The notes: generated by a model not told the origin, from the letters alone. 64,000 nucleotides of DNA from Bacilli bacterium (GCA_028708945.1 JAQVXV010000004.1:1-64000), one strand, 5' to 3'; numbered from the stretch's first letter, positions 44,782 through 56,318 are shown. Made by a program: numbers and translations.

Positions 44782-45378
44782 TTATCCCTCACTATCGTCA
44801 TATTCTAAGAAAATTTCCTCTTCTTCTGGAATGAATTCAGTATAAGTTGTCTCTTTGTTTTCAAAATAATCTTCATTTATTACTGCTTTTATTACATTAC
44901 TGTTATATTTTATTGTCGACAAAATGTAACTAGCATTTAGGATTACTTTATTAATATCTTCTTTTTTTACTAATGCCTCTATATTGGCATAATTATAATA
45001 GAAATTAATTAAATATTTTTCGTCTTTTTTTCTTATTTCTAAATATCCATTTTTATTATTTATCTCTATTTTTTTTGAATAATATATATCATTATTTTCT
45101 TCAAATTTAAACTCTTTTTTATAATAATAACTTATTATATCTACATATAAATAATAATAATTGCCATCAGAATAAAGTTTTTCATTATACTCATTAGTGG
45201 TAATATATGCTACCCCACCAGGACAAAAATACTTATAACCTTTTCCTATCCGATTATATAAATTGTTATCTTTGGATAAGACAACATTTATTATTGTATC
45301 AATATTACTTGTATCTATTCTAACAACAGTACAACCGGCAAGAAGAAAAACTAACAATATCAAAATAGCTTTTCTCAT
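44782..45378 (-). CDS. Lipoprotein of unknown function
   Basis: 198 residues. ILILLVFLLAGCTVVRIDT is a clear lipobox. The outer part is Tyr/Lys/Asn-rich (YYYLYVDIISYYYKKEFKF) with no known motif, and an acidic tail EEEEIFLEYDDSEG. First gene of a run of four coupled envelope-related genes (this, 44091, 43786, 43365). Its stop codon lies next to the start of the next gene. Confidence 0.72.
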   Translation of the reverse strand: MRKAILILLVFLLAGCTVVRIDTSNIDTIINVVLSKDNNLYNRIGKGYKYFCPGGVAYITTNEYNEKLYSDGNYYYLYVDIISYYYKKEFKFEENNDIYYSKKIEINNKNGYLEIRKKDEKYLINFYYNYANIEALVKKEDINKVILNASYILSTIKYNSNVIKAVINEDYFENKETTYTEFIPEEEEIFLEYDDSEG

Positions 45379-45430
45379 CTTATCACTCTCAATCTAATTA
45401 TAACAAATGTTTTAAACTTTTAATAGCATT

Positions 45431-46063
45431 TTAATTCTTTTTTACACTTAATTGATATATATTGTTACCCATATTTGCAAATTTTTTCTCATATTCAGTA
45501 GAAACATTGTCTTTTAAATCATCTCCATATAAGTCTAAAGAAATGTTTTCAATTAGATATCCATAATTTACAAGTTCAACTAAGGAAAATTCAAATAATT
45601 TTCGATTATCCGTTTTTATTTGTATTTTTTTAGCATTTTTAAAAATATTATCATACTTTTTTAAGAAATTAGTGCTTGTTAATCTTCTATGAGCATGTCT
45701 TTTTTTAGGCCATGGATCAGAAAAATTTAAATATAAAGCATCTATTTCTTTATCAAAAACATCTTCTATATTAGTAGCATCCATTCGTATAAAGAATAAA
45801 TTATCGATTTGTTTTTCTTCAATTTTTTCTATAGCACGAACTAACACACTATCAAATTTTTCAATTCCAATATAATTTATTTCTGGGTTTTTTATTGCCG
45901 AATTGATTATAAAGTCACCTTTCCCAGTGCCTATCTCAACATGTAGTTCATTTTTATTATTGAACAATTGATTAAAATTCCCTTTATTTTCTTTATAATC
46001 TCTAATTAAAAATTCACTTTTTTCTATTTTGTTTGATGCATCTTTAACATTTCTTAAGCGCAT
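45431..46063 (-). CDS. trmB: tRNA (guanine-N7-)-methyltransferase
   Basis: About 210 residues. LHVEIGTGKGDFIINSAI (AdoMet loop), NYIGIEKFDSVLVRAI, YLNFSDPWPKKRHAHRRLT (catalytic DPWPKxRHxKRR-like block) and a late ALKxKTD-like IQIKTDNRKLFE identify TrmB, which makes m7G46 in tRNA. The ATG at 46063 follows AAAGGTGAT. A longer open frame to 46339 gives a Ser/Arg/His-rich stretch that is only the antisense of the Met-Gly-Pro gene. Confidence 0.95.
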   Translation of the reverse strand: MRLRNVKDASNKIEKSEFLIRDYKENKGNFNQLFNNKNELHVEIGTGKGDFIINSAIKNPEINYIGIEKFDSVLVRAIEKIEEKQIDNLFFIRMDATNIEDVFDKEIDALYLNFSDPWPKKRHAHRRLTSTNFLKKYDNIFKNAKKIQIKTDNRKLFEFSLVELVNYGYLIENISLDLYGDDLKDNVSTEYEKKFANMGNNIYQLSVKKN

Positions 46064-46096
46064 TCTATCACCTTTAGAAATTATAACATATAAAGC

Positions 46097-46123
46097 ACCA
46101 AAAATAAATAAAAGCATATAATT
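46097..46123 (+). promoter_or_regulatory. Possible sigma-K promoter
   Basis: AC at 46097-46098, 16 bases, then GCATATAATTT (CATA at 46115), similar to the sigma-K pattern AC-N16/17-CATAnnnTA. It is followed by AAAGGAGG and the Met-Gly-Pro gene. Confidence 0.4.
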
Positions 46124-46147
46124 TATTAGATAAATAAAGGAGGATTT

Positions 46148-46444
46148 ATGAAAAAAGAAAGAGACTGTGGTATGACTCCATACCCAATATATCCAATGAT
46201 GCAAGGCCAAATGCCAGGTGCTCAAATGGGACCTGGAATGGGACTTCAAATGGGACCTCAAATGGGACCTGGAATGGCACCTGGAATGGGACCTGGAATG
46301 GGACCTGGAATGAGTAATACTCCATCTTGTGACCAACAATTAAATAACCTTAATAGTAAGGTTAATAACTTAGAAAAAAGGGTAACGGCTTTAGAAAATA
46401 AAACAGGAAATAGTTACAATGAATCAAATTACTATATGGTTTAA
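46148..46444 (+). CDS. Met-Gly-Pro repeat protein, possible spore coat component
   Basis: 98 residues. After MKKERDCGMTPYPIYPMMQG come tandem GPGM/GPQM/APGM units (about residues 24-56), then SCDQQLNNLNSKVNNLEKRVTALENK, a short coiled coil, and a Tyr-rich end NYYMV. AAAGGAGG is a strong ribosome site. Low-complexity Met/Gly/Tyr proteins with a coil are typical of spore coats; with the sigma-K-like promoter this is the best guess, not a proof. Confidence 0.75.
   Translation: MKKERDCGMTPYPIYPMMQGQMPGAQMGPGMGLQMGPQMGPGMAPGMGPGMGPGMSNTPSCDQQLNNLNSKVNNLEKRVTALENKTGNSYNESNYYMV
46222..46314 (+). repeat. Tandem repeat coding MGPG units
   Basis: About seven or eight 12-base units of the form ggaatgggacct and relatives (caaatgggacct). 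Confidence 0.85.
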
Positions 46445-46458
46445 CATATAGTTTTTTT
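46431..46458 (+). terminator. Terminator of the Met-Gly-Pro gene
   Basis: ACTATATG, loop GTTTAA, CATATAGT, seven T; includes the stop codon. Confidence 0.85.
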
Positions 46459-46465
46459 ATGATTT

Positions 46466-48484
46466 TTAGAAGCGTCCGCCGCCTCCACCGCCTCCACCGA
46501 AACCTCCACCAGAAGAAAATCCTCCACCGGCTCCAAATCCAGATGAACTTTTGCCAGATGAAGCTGCATTTCTTGCATTTGTTGCTGCCGATACTGATGA
46601 AATTATTGTACCGTTAATTAAAGAAGTCATATTGTTTATTGTTCTCATATGAATAATATGGGTTACATAAGCAGAATCTTGGTTGTTAATATCCATCTCA
46701 TCAATTTTTATTTTCATTGTTTTATTCAATTCTTTAGCGCATCCAAATACCATTGCATAAACTAAATATTTTTCCCACAAACTTATATGTGGTAAATCTC
46801 TATCTTTAAAATTACCAAAATCATATAAGAAATTACTTAATGCTTTCCATTTTGCGTATTCTTCATTTCCTGAAATTGTCCTTTTAGAAATACTTGCACC
46901 ATACAATAAAGAAGAAAACACTATTATAACAATCAAAAATATTGTTTTAAACGCTAAAGGATTATTTGGTGTCCAAATTAAAAATATAAGACCAAGTAAA
47001 GACATAGCTACAATTGCTAGACGAATACTAGTTTTTTCTTCAAAAAAATTATAACTTTCACATTCTTTTTCAACGGCATCTTTCCATCTTTTATAGTTAG
47101 AAAGGAAACTATTATATCTTTTTTTAGACGCATTTTTAATTTCTTTTAAAGTTACATCATTATCTACAACAATTTTGTTAAAAAACCAGTCTAATAATAT
47201 TTTTTCAGATTCTGTTAATTCTTGTTCTAATTTTCGTTCAGGATGATATACCAATCTATAGTCATCTTCTACCGCTTCATAATCGATTACTTTTTTAGAT
47301 ATTAAATTGACAATTGCGGATGATAATGATTGTCCATCAATGTTTTTATACATTAAATATTTTACGACTTCTGGACCATAATCATTTGGAAAATCTCTAA
47401 AGTATTTATGTTTGAAAGATGGTCTATATTCTTTATCGTGTTGTATATAAGCATAACAGATGAAAATTACTAAAGATAATGCCCATAAACCTAAAAACCC
47501 AAACCATCTTTGCAGTAAAGTTTTTTCTTTCTTCTCAATTTTTACTAAACAAATATCTAATCTTTCATTCAATGAATCTTTTAATTCGCTTTCTGTTAAA
47601 AGGTCAACAGAAGAAACACAACTGTTATATTGGTCTCGATCTAAATCTCTTTCAACTTCCTCGACACATTGTTTTGCTATAAACTCATTTTCTTCTTTGA
47701 TTATTTCCCTTTTGTTATTGGCATCGTCAGCTCTTTCTTGTTCAACAGCTAAAATACTCTCTAAAGCATCGACATTGCTGTTTTTATTGCTTTCAGAAAC
47801 AACACTTCTATCAAAGACTAATCTTATATCCATTTCTTCTCTTTCATATAAAGTGTTTATAGTAACTTCTACCTTATTTTTATCAATAATCTCAATATTA
47901 CCATTTAAAGGGCCATGTGCCCAAGCCTTTAACGTTTCAACGTTGTCTGGTATATTTACTATTAATTTATAAATTTTTACACTTTCTGCTAATTCATCAG
48001 AAAATATATTGAAGTAGAGTTCAGCTACATCGTTATGGACTACTACTATATCATTAATAGAATAATCGAGCGCAAAAGCCATTTTGTTTTCTGCTGGATT
48101 AAAAATTTTATATTTTTCACCACTAGAAGTAGAAGTTATATTATATACATTTGAGTCTCCTAAATCAGCATCACTGCTTAAATTAAATGGTGTTTTTAAT
48201 CCACCTTTAATTCCACTGATACCTCTTAAAGTAATACCTTTTCCGTTATAGATATCACTACCATAAAAAGAATTAAGCGTCCCATCAAAAGACTTCAATG
48301 AAGAGTTTTTATAATTTATAATTCTTTCAAAGCCATTATATTCACCATTTAAATTAAATGATTCACTGATATCTATATCACCGTTTTTTAAAATTGTTAA
48401 TTCCATATTATATTCTTCTATACCATAAGCTTGTACAGAAAAAGGAATTATTATTAATAATAAGAAAAACATTATTTTTTTCAT
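46466..48484 (-). CDS. DUF2207 family membrane protein
   Basis: About 672 residues. Signal peptide (1-18, ending VQA), a long outer DUF2207 domain (ILKNGDIDISESFNLNGEYNGFERIINY), membrane helices near 335-355 and a pair near 495-540, and a Gly-rich end (GFGAGGGFSSGGGFG), as in this family. Function not known. The ATG at 48484 follows GAGGTGAT; the 40 residues upstream in the longest frame lie inside the lemA 3' end. lemA and DUF2207 genes are neighbours in many genomes. Confidence 0.88.
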   Translation of the reverse strand: MKKIMFFLLLIIIPFSVQAYGIEEYNMELTILKNGDIDISESFNLNGEYNGFERIINYKNSSLKSFDGTLNSFYGSDIYNGKGITLRGISGIKGGLKTPFNLSSDADLGDSNVYNITSTSSGEKYKIFNPAENKMAFALDYSINDIVVVHNDVAELYFNIFSDELAESVKIYKLIVNIPDNVETLKAWAHGPLNGNIEIIDKNKVEVTINTLYEREEMDIRLVFDRSVVSESNKNSNVDALESILAVEQERADDANNKREIIKEENEFIAKQCVEEVERDLDRDQYNSCVSSVDLLTESELKDSLNERLDICLVKIEKKEKTLLQRWFGFLGLWALSLVIFICYAYIQHDKEYRPSFKHKYFRDFPNDYGPEVVKYLMYKNIDGQSLSSAIVNLISKKVIDYEAVEDDYRLVYHPERKLEQELTESEKILLDWFFNKIVVDNDVTLKEIKNASKKRYNSFLSNYKRWKDAVEKECESYNFFEEKTSIRLAIVAMSLLGLIFLIWTPNNPLAFKTIFLIVIIVFSSLLYGASISKRTISGNEEYAKWKALSNFLYDFGNFKDRDLPHISLWEKYLVYAMVFGCAKELNKTMKIKIDEMDINNQDSAYVTHIIHMRTINNMTSLINGTIISSVSAATNARNAASSGKSSSGFGAGGGFSSGGGFGGGGGGGGRF

Positions 48485-48495
48485 CTTTATCACCT

Positions 48496-48520
48496 CAAAA
48501 AAAGACTTACAAAGTAAGCC
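48496..48520 (-). terminator. Hairpin between lemA and the DUF2207 gene
   Basis: Minus strand GGCTTAC, loop TTT, GTAAGTC with one G-U pair, followed by TTTTTTT. It should reduce read-through from lemA. Confidence 0.7.
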
Positions 48521-48521
48521 C

Positions 48522-49073
48522 TTAAAATTTAACTTTTGGTGCTTCTTTTGCTGATTCTTCAATTTCAAAAAAAGCCTCTGGTTTAAAATTAAACATTCCG
48601 GCAACTATATTGCTTGGAAACATTTCAATTTTATTTTTATATAATAATACTGCATCATTATAAAATTGTCTCGCATAGGCAATTTTGTCCTCAGTTTCTT
48701 TTAAACTATCTTGTAGCGAAATAAAATTTGTATTTGCTTTTAAATCCGGATAAGATTCAGTTAATGCAAATAAACGTCCTAAAGCTTGTGTCAATTCACC
48801 ATTTGCTGCCATTTCTTCTTGTGCTGTAGTTGCACTAACAGCCTTATTACGAGCATTAATTACCGCTTCTAATGTTCCACTTTCGTGTTTAGTATATCCC
48901 TTTACAGTTTCGATTAAATTAGGTATTAAATCTGCCCTTCTTTTTAACAAAACATCTATTTGCGCCCATTGATCTTTTACATTATTTCTTAAACCTACTA
49001 ATCCATTGTAGGTTCCCATTACAAATAACGCAATTAAGACTAAGATCACAATTATAATTAAAACAATATCCAT
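48522..49073 (-). CDS. lemA: LemA family protein
   Basis: About 183 residues: N-terminal membrane helix, then the LemA helical bundle with GLVGLRNNVKDQWAQIDVLLKRRADLIPNLIETVKGY (residues about 24-60), YPDLKAN, DKIAYARQFYNDAV and FPSNIVAGMF. Family role in the envelope is unclear. AGGAGGAAGAGT sets the start at 49073. Confidence 0.94.
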   Translation of the reverse strand: MDIVLIIIVILVLIALFVMGTYNGLVGLRNNVKDQWAQIDVLLKRRADLIPNLIETVKGYTKHESGTLEAVINARNKAVSATTAQEEMAANGELTQALGRLFALTESYPDLKANTNFISLQDSLKETEDKIAYARQFYNDAVLLYKNKIEMFPSNIVAGMFNFKPEAFFEIEESAKEAPKVKF

Positions 49074-49134
49074 ACTCTTCCTCCTATAGTATAAGTATAC
49101 AATATATTTCAAAAAAAAGAAAGATTTTTTTAAA

Positions 49135-49164
49135 AGTATAAAAACTTTTTATTAGATTAAACTA
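49135..49164 (+). promoter_or_regulatory. Possible sigma-G promoter of sspI
   Basis: AGTATA (49135-49140), 17 bases, TAAACTA (49158-49164); compare the forespore sigma-G pattern TGAATA-N17/18-CATACTA. Confidence 0.5.
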
Positions 49165-49181
49165 TATATGAAAGGAGTCTT

Positions 49182-49385
49182 ATGGATATAAACATTAGAG
49201 AGAGTATTATAAATAATTTTAAAGGTGCTTCTGATGATGAAATTAAAGTGTCGATCGTTGAAAGTATAAAGGATAATAAAGAGATTACTTTACCAGGTTT
49301 AGGCGTCTTTTTTGAACTCTTATGGATAAATTGTGACGACTTTATGAAAGAAAAAATATTGGCGGCAATAAAAAAAGGTATTTAA
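49182..49385 (+). CDS. sspI: Small acid-soluble spore protein I
   Basis: 67 residues, about the length of Bacillus SspI. The pattern matches: MDINIRESIINNFKGASDDE, IVESIKDNKEITLPGLGVFFELLW and a C-terminal KEKILAAIKKGI. SspI is a minor forespore protein. GAAAGGAG precedes the ATG; a sigma-G-like promoter is upstream, and a strong terminator follows. Confidence 0.92.
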   Translation: MDINIRESIINNFKGASDDEIKVSIVESIKDNKEITLPGLGVFFELLWINCDDFMKEKILAAIKKGI

Positions 49386-49400
49386 AAATACCTTTTTTTT
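49371..49400. terminator. Bidirectional terminator between sspI and dnaJ
   Basis: AAAAAAGGTATTT and AAATACCTTTTTTT arms; A and T runs on both sides serve both strands. Confidence 0.88.
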
Positions 49401-50502
49401 ATAAATATTTCTTTATTTTTGCAAACTTATTTCCTGTTTCTAAATCTGTTTTTTTAAGTTGTTCAAATAATTTTTTTTGTTCTTTAGTTAACTTATCGGG
49501 TATAACAACCTCTGTTATTACATACATATCACCTTTGGTAATACTATTTATGTTTTGAATACCTTTAGATTTAAGTCTATGTTTATCGCCGGTTTTAGTC
49601 CCTGATGGTATAGTTAAATTGACATTACCATTTAAAGTCGGAATCTCTTTTTTACATCCTAAAACGGCTTCAGTTATTGTAAGTGGTAACTCTAAATAGA
49701 TATCACTTCCATCTCTTTCAAATAAAGGATGACTTTGAACATTAAATTCAACATAAATATCACCATTAGGCCCACCATTTTCGCCTGCTTCTCCCTTGCC
49801 ACCAATTCTTAATTGATTACCAGAATCAACACCTGCAGGCACTTTGATTTCTAATGTTTTTTCTTCTTCTTTTTTTCCAACACCTTTACAATATTTACAT
49901 GTTTCACTATAAATATTGCCTTTTCCACTACATGTTGAACAAGTAGTTTTAGTCATAAAGGTTCCAAACATTGTTCTTTGTTCTACCGAAACCGTTCCAC
50001 TACCATGACAAGTTTGGCAAGTTTTTTCATCTTTTCCACCTTTACCATTACAATGTTTACAATCCGACATAACATCGACAATAACATCTTTTTTAGTTCC
50101 AAATACTGCTTCTTCAAAAGTCAGATTCATTCTTAAAAGTGTATCTCGTCCTTTTCTTGGCCTATTTGAAGTTCTTGAATTACCACCAAAATTAAATCCA
50201 AAACCAGATCCAAACAAATCATCAAAAATGTCTGAAAAATCGAATCCAGAAAAATCGTATCCTGATGCTCCACCAGCTTGGTTAAATGCACTATGTCCAA
50301 ATTGATCATATTGTTTTCTCTTAGATTCATCTGACAATATTGCATATGCTTCTTGTGCTTCTTTAAATTTATCTGCTGCATTTTCTTCTTTTGAAACATC
50401 TGGGTGATATTTTTTTGCTAATTTACGAAAGGAACTTTTTATCTCATCTTGACTAGCGTTTTTACTAACACCTAATATTTCATAATAATCTCTTTTGTTC
50501 AC
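49399..50502 (-). CDS. dnaJ: Chaperone DnaJ
   Basis: 367 residues. J domain with KKYHPDVS, a Gly/Phe linker ([14 protein letters not shown]), four zinc motifs [32 protein letters not shown] and the C-terminal substrate domains ([16 protein letters not shown]). It stimulates DnaK. Start is GTG ([12 protein letters not shown]) after GGAGG. It is last in the hrcA-grpE-dnaK run, with pepF between it and dnaK. Confidence 0.97.
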   Translation of the reverse strand: MNKRDYYEILGVSKNASQDEIKSSFRKLAKKYHPDVSKEENAADKFKEAQEAYAILSDESKRKQYDQFGHSAFNQAGGASGYDFSGFDFSDIFDDLFGSGFGFNFGGNSRTSNRPRKGRDTLLRMNLTFEEAVFGTKKDVIVDVMSDCKHCNGKGGKDEKTCQTCHGSGTVSVEQRTMFGTFMTKTTCSTCSGKGNIYSETCKYCKGVGKKEEEKTLEIKVPAGVDSGNQLRIGGKGEAGENGGPNGDIYVEFNVQSHPLFERDGSDIYLELPLTITEAVLGCKKEIPTLNGNVNLTIPSGTKTGDKHRLKSKGIQNINSITKGDMYVITEVVIPDKLTKEQKKLFEQLKKTDLETGNKFAKIKKYL

Positions 50503-50514
50503 AATTTACCTCCA

Positions 50515-52302
50515 CTATTTTGTATATATTTTTTTGAATTCCTCGATCTTATTATCAAACATTTTAATTGCACTTTCAACAACTTTAGGATCATTCATAT
50601 CAACACCAGCAATCTTTAATTCAGAAACTGGGTAATCTCTGCCACCTGTTTTTAAAAATTCTAAGTAATTTTCTAAAGCATTTTCTTTCTTATTTAAGAT
50701 AGATTCTACTATATAAGTGGCTGCTGATAAACCAGTAGCGTATTGATATACATAAAAACTAGTATAAAAATGCGGAATTCGTGTCCATTCATATTTTATT
50801 TCTTCATCGATATAAACATTATCTCCAAAGTATTTTTTGTTTAATTCATAATATGCATCATTTAATAATTGATAAGTTATTATTTCTCCATTTTCTTTTT
50901 TATTATAGATATCTTTTTCAAATTCTGCAAACATTGTTTGTCTATAAAGAGTACCTTTATAAATTTCTAAAATTTGATTTAAAATATCAAGTTTTTCTGT
51001 TTTATCAGTTGAATTATTTAACATATAATTTGCTAAAAGTAATTCGTTTACTGTAGACGCTACTTCTGCTACAAAAATAGCATAACTAGAATATTGATAA
51101 GGGTTATTTTCGTGCGAATAGAAACTGTGCATCGAATGACCTAATTCGTGTGCCAAAGTCGATACATCGTCTATTTTACCTTGAAAATTCAAAAGAATAT
51201 AAGGATTACTATCATAACAACCCCAAGAATATGCTCCACTTTTTTTGTTTTCATTAGAGTAAACATCGATCCAATTTTCTTCAAAGGCTCTTTTTATGTT
51301 TTTGATATAGTCTTCTCCTAAAACACTAAGAGCTTTAACGACTATTTCTTTTCCTTCTTCAAAAGTATATTTTTTATCTGATTTAGACACTAATTCTGTA
51401 TAAAGATCATACATATGTAGTTCATCTAAGTTCAATACCTCTTTTTTTAATTGATAATATTTATAGATTACATCCATATTATTGTTTACTGTATCAATTA
51501 AATCATCATAAATAGAAGGATCGATATTGTGATTATATAAGAATGATTCTCTAGTATTATTAAATTTTTTTAATCTTGATAATACACAATTACTTTCCAT
51601 ATTTCCTGCCAAAGTTGAAGCAAAAGTATTTTTATGTTCTTCATATTTTTGATAGAGTAATTTGAAAGCATTTTTTCTTACTTCTCTATCCTTTGATGAT
51701 ATTAATAAGCTATAGTTACTATTTGTTAATTCAATTTCTTCTTTATTTTCATTTTTAATCTTTCCAAATTTAAGGTCAGAATTTCTAAGTAAAGAAGATG
51801 TTTTATTTGGACTTTTTATTATTTGATGAAAATTTGCAATTATTTCTTCTTCTTGTTGACTCAAGGTATGATTTTTATATCTAAATATTTCTTCTAAATG
51901 AAATTTATATTCTTTTAATTCTGATTTTTCTTTTAAATATTTTTCTACTAAACTATAGTCACTTTCTAATAATTCTGGAACTATATAAGAAGATTCTAAA
52001 CTGATTTCTGAGATTAAATTATCTATTTTTCCAACTAAATTTTGATAATATGTATTATTGGTATCTTCATCTAATCGCATATAAGCATAAACATATAATT
52101 TTTCAATTTGTCTCGAATATTTTAAATCTGTTTTTATAGTCTTTAATAAATTATTAGCACTTGCCATTATTTTACCTTTATATTTTGATAACTCATGATA
52201 ATTATTTTTTAATACCTGATATTCTTTATCCCATAATTCATCATTTTCATACATTTTGCTTAAGTCCCACTTATATTTCTTATCAATATCTTCTCTTTTC
52301 AT
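50515..52302 (-). CDS. pepF: Oligoendopeptidase F
   Basis: 595 residues, M3 metallopeptidase. STLAHELGHSMHSFYSHENN carries the zinc site HExxH; the third ligand Glu follows in FVAEVASTVNELLL. RIPHFYTSFYVYQYATGLSAA is the substrate-binding C-terminal block. It cleaves short peptides in the cytoplasm. It sits within the chaperone operon between dnaK and dnaJ, 12 bases before dnaJ. Confidence 0.95.
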   Translation of the reverse strand: MKREDIDKKYKWDLSKMYENDELWDKEYQVLKNNYHELSKYKGKIMASANNLLKTIKTDLKYSRQIEKLYVYAYMRLDEDTNNTYYQNLVGKIDNLISEISLESSYIVPELLESDYSLVEKYLKEKSELKEYKFHLEEIFRYKNHTLSQQEEEIIANFHQIIKSPNKTSSLLRNSDLKFGKIKNENKEEIELTNSNYSLLISSKDREVRKNAFKLLYQKYEEHKNTFASTLAGNMESNCVLSRLKKFNNTRESFLYNHNIDPSIYDDLIDTVNNNMDVIYKYYQLKKEVLNLDELHMYDLYTELVSKSDKKYTFEEGKEIVVKALSVLGEDYIKNIKRAFEENWIDVYSNENKKSGAYSWGCYDSNPYILLNFQGKIDDVSTLAHELGHSMHSFYSHENNPYQYSSYAIFVAEVASTVNELLLANYMLNNSTDKTEKLDILNQILEIYKGTLYRQTMFAEFEKDIYNKKENGEIITYQLLNDAYYELNKKYFGDNVYIDEEIKYEWTRIPHFYTSFYVYQYATGLSAATYIVESILNKKENALENYLEFLKTGGRDYPVSELKIAGVDMNDPKVVESAIKMFDNKIEEFKKIYTK

Positions 52303-52320
52303 ATTTCTCCTTATAATAGA

Positions 52321-52344
52321 AGAGTTCTAGTTTCCTAGAACTTT
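52321..52344 (-). terminator. Hairpin between dnaK and pepF
   Basis: Perfect AGTTCTAG, loop GAAA, CTAGAACT on the minus strand, followed by a weak tail CTTCTATT. Probably a partial terminator or RNA-processing/stability hairpin that lowers pepF-dnaJ relative to dnaK. Confidence 0.55.
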
Positions 52345-52347
52345 CTT

Positions 52348-54722
<2,375 letters not shown>

Positions 54723-54729
54723 AATCCTC

Positions 54730-55716
54730 CTACTTTTCAATGTTTTCTTTAATATATTCAAGAAGAGTAACTACTCGATCATATTCCATTCTTTTAGGAC
54801 CTATCAAAGCAATTGTTCCTTCTTGACCATTTATATTATATTTTGATTTAACTATCGTTACGTCATCGTCAAACTCAGTCTCTGAACCAATATAAATATT
54901 TATTCCGCTGTCTTCTTCGACAATACCATTTATAATGTCTTTATCTTCAAATTTATTGATGATATTTCTTATCCTATCAGCATCATCGAATTCGGGTTGC
55001 ATTAATATATTTTTTGCCCCCGACATTTTTACACTTGATAGTGAAAAGTCTGAAAAAGCATTATAAAAAGCATTGTATAAAACTTCATGTTGCTTTATAT
55101 ATTTAGCAATGATAGGTTTTACTTCAAACTCTAGTTTTTGATTCACTTCATCGACTGGGGTTCCAACAACAAGTTTACTGATTAAATCAATTGTCTTCTT
55201 AATTTCATTGATGGAAACTCGTTCATTTAAATATATGTTTCGATGTTCAACATGGCCTTTATCAGTTACAACTATTGCTACTAAGTTTTGTTCATCTATT
55301 GGTACCACTTCAATTTTGCTTATTTTATTTTCTTTTGAAGCTTTTCCTAATACCACTGTAGTATAATTTGTCATCTCTGATACAATTTGCATACTCTTGA
55401 TAATATAATCTTCTAATACTAAAGAATTATTACGAAATATCGTCTGTAGTTTCAGAACATCTTCACCTGATAACTCTTTAGGTTTCATAACATTATCGAC
55501 ATAATATCGATAACCTTTCTCAGAAGGTATTCTTCCAGAAGAAGTATGGGTTTTTTCTATTAAAGATTTCTCTTCTAAAAAAGCCATTTCGTTTCTAATC
55601 GTAGCACTAGAACATCTCATTTTTTTACATATTGATTTTGAACTTACTGGTTTTGCTTCTTTTATATATGCTTCAACAATGAGTTTTAGAAGTTCTGTCT
55701 GTCTATTATTCAGCAT
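54730..55716 (-). CDS. hrcA: Heat-inducible repressor HrcA
   Basis: 328 residues. N-terminal winged helix (LLKLIVEAYIKEAKPVSSKSI, SSATIRNEMAFLEEKSLIEKTHTSSGRIPSEKGYRYYVD, the latter at about 30-68) and C-terminal GAF-like domain with GxNxxxxPEFDD-like NILMQPEFDDADR. It represses its own operon at CIRCE, helped by GroEL. First gene of hrcA-grpE-dnaK-pepF-dnaJ; AGGTGG lies close to the CIRCE right next to its start. Confidence 0.97.
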   Translation of the reverse strand: MLNNRQTELLKLIVEAYIKEAKPVSSKSICKKMRCSSATIRNEMAFLEEKSLIEKTHTSSGRIPSEKGYRYYVDNVMKPKELSGEDVLKLQTIFRNNSLVLEDYIIKSMQIVSEMTNYTTVVLGKASKENKISKIEVVPIDEQNLVAIVVTDKGHVEHRNIYLNERVSINEIKKTIDLISKLVVGTPVDEVNQKLEFEVKPIIAKYIKQHEVLYNAFYNAFSDFSLSSVKMSGAKNILMQPEFDDADRIRNIINKFEDKDIINGIVEEDSGINIYIGSETEFDDDVTIVKSKYNINGQEGTIALIGPKRMEYDRVVTLLEYIKENIEK

Positions 55717-55727
55717 TTAACCACCTC

Positions 55728-55754
55728 TTAGCACTCTTTAACTTTGAGTGACAA
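55728..55754. promoter_or_regulatory. CIRCE operator, proximal
   Basis: TTAGCACTC, nine bases, GAGTGACAA; the consensus is TTAGCACTC-N9-GAGTGCTAA, with two mismatches in the right arm. Placed at the expected transcript start and just before the ribosome site. Confidence 0.88.
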
Positions 55755-55758
55755 AATT

Positions 55759-55787
55759 ATTATAGCAACATAAATTAGCAAAGTCAA
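55759..55787 (-). promoter_or_regulatory. Promoter of hrcA operon
   Basis: Minus strand TTGACT (55782-55787), 17 bases, TATAAT (55759-55764). Confidence 0.88.
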
Positions 55788-55801
55788 TCTTAAAGTGCTA
55801 A
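55775..55801. promoter_or_regulatory. Second, degenerate CIRCE operator
   Basis: TTAGCAAAG, exactly nine bases, AAGTGCTAA: 6/9 and 8/9 matches. It overlaps the -35 box of the hrcA promoter. It could also touch the promoter of the divergent UPF0316 gene. Confidence 0.6.
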
Positions 55802-55844
55802 AAATATTTTTTTTATATTTGGTTATACTAAAACAGGTGATAAA

Positions 55845-56318
55845 ATGTTGCTTTATTCAATTATTTTTTTTTCAAAAGTATTAGAAAATACTTTAGGTAC
55901 ATTAAGGTTGATTGTAGTTGCTGATGGCAGAAAATTACTTGGTTCTATTTTACAAGGAGTTATAAGTTTAATTTGGATTTTAGTTGTCGGTATTGTGGTA
56001 CAAAATATTTTAGAAGACCCTTATAAGATTGTATTTTTTATTTTAGGTTCCGTAGTAGGTTCATATCTAGGAGGCATTATTGAAGAAAAATTAGCACTTG
56101 GAAACAATATGGTAATAATTATTACTGAACTAAATGATTTAGCTAATAATATTAGAAGTAATGGTTTTGGAGTAACTAGTATAAGAGCTGAAGGAAAAGA
56201 TAGTTTGAAAAACGTTCTTTTTATAATAATAACGCGTAAAAATATTAGAAAAATTATAAATACAACAAAAAAATATGACCAAAATGCATTGATCATATCC
56301 GAATCTATAAAAATTTAA
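55845..56318 (+). CDS. UPF0316 (DUF2179/DUF5698) membrane protein
   Basis: 157 residues, three membrane helices, then a cytoplasmic domain. FFSKVLENTLGTLRLIVVADGRKLLGSILQGVISLIWIL (residues about 8-46) and GNNMVIIITELNDLANNIRSNGFGVTSIRAEGKD are typical of UPF0316, function unknown. AGGTGATAAA precedes the start. It diverges from hrcA across the CIRCE region. Its TAA abuts the mraY stop on the other strand, with no terminator seen. Confidence 0.88.
   Translation: MLLYSIIFFSKVLENTLGTLRLIVVADGRKLLGSILQGVISLIWILVVGIVVQNILEDPYKIVFFILGSVVGSYLGGIIEEKLALGNNMVIIITELNDLANNIRSNGFGVTSIRAEGKDSLKNVLFIIITRKNIRKIINTTKKYDQNALIISESIKI

Noticed and set aside
43685..44808. Plus-strand frames opposite the YtxH/DUF948/acidic genes
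   Set aside because: Opposite strand of overlapping genes with good starts and known families.
46064..46339. N-terminal extension of trmB rich in Ser, Arg and His
   Set aside because: It is the reverse strand of the Met-Gly-Pro repeat gene; AAAGGTGAT and an ATG at 46063 give a normal TrmB.
48485..48604. 40-residue N-terminal extension of the DUF2207 protein
   Set aside because: It lies inside the lemA 3' end and across a terminator-like hairpin; the ATG at 48484 has a signal peptide and ribosome site.
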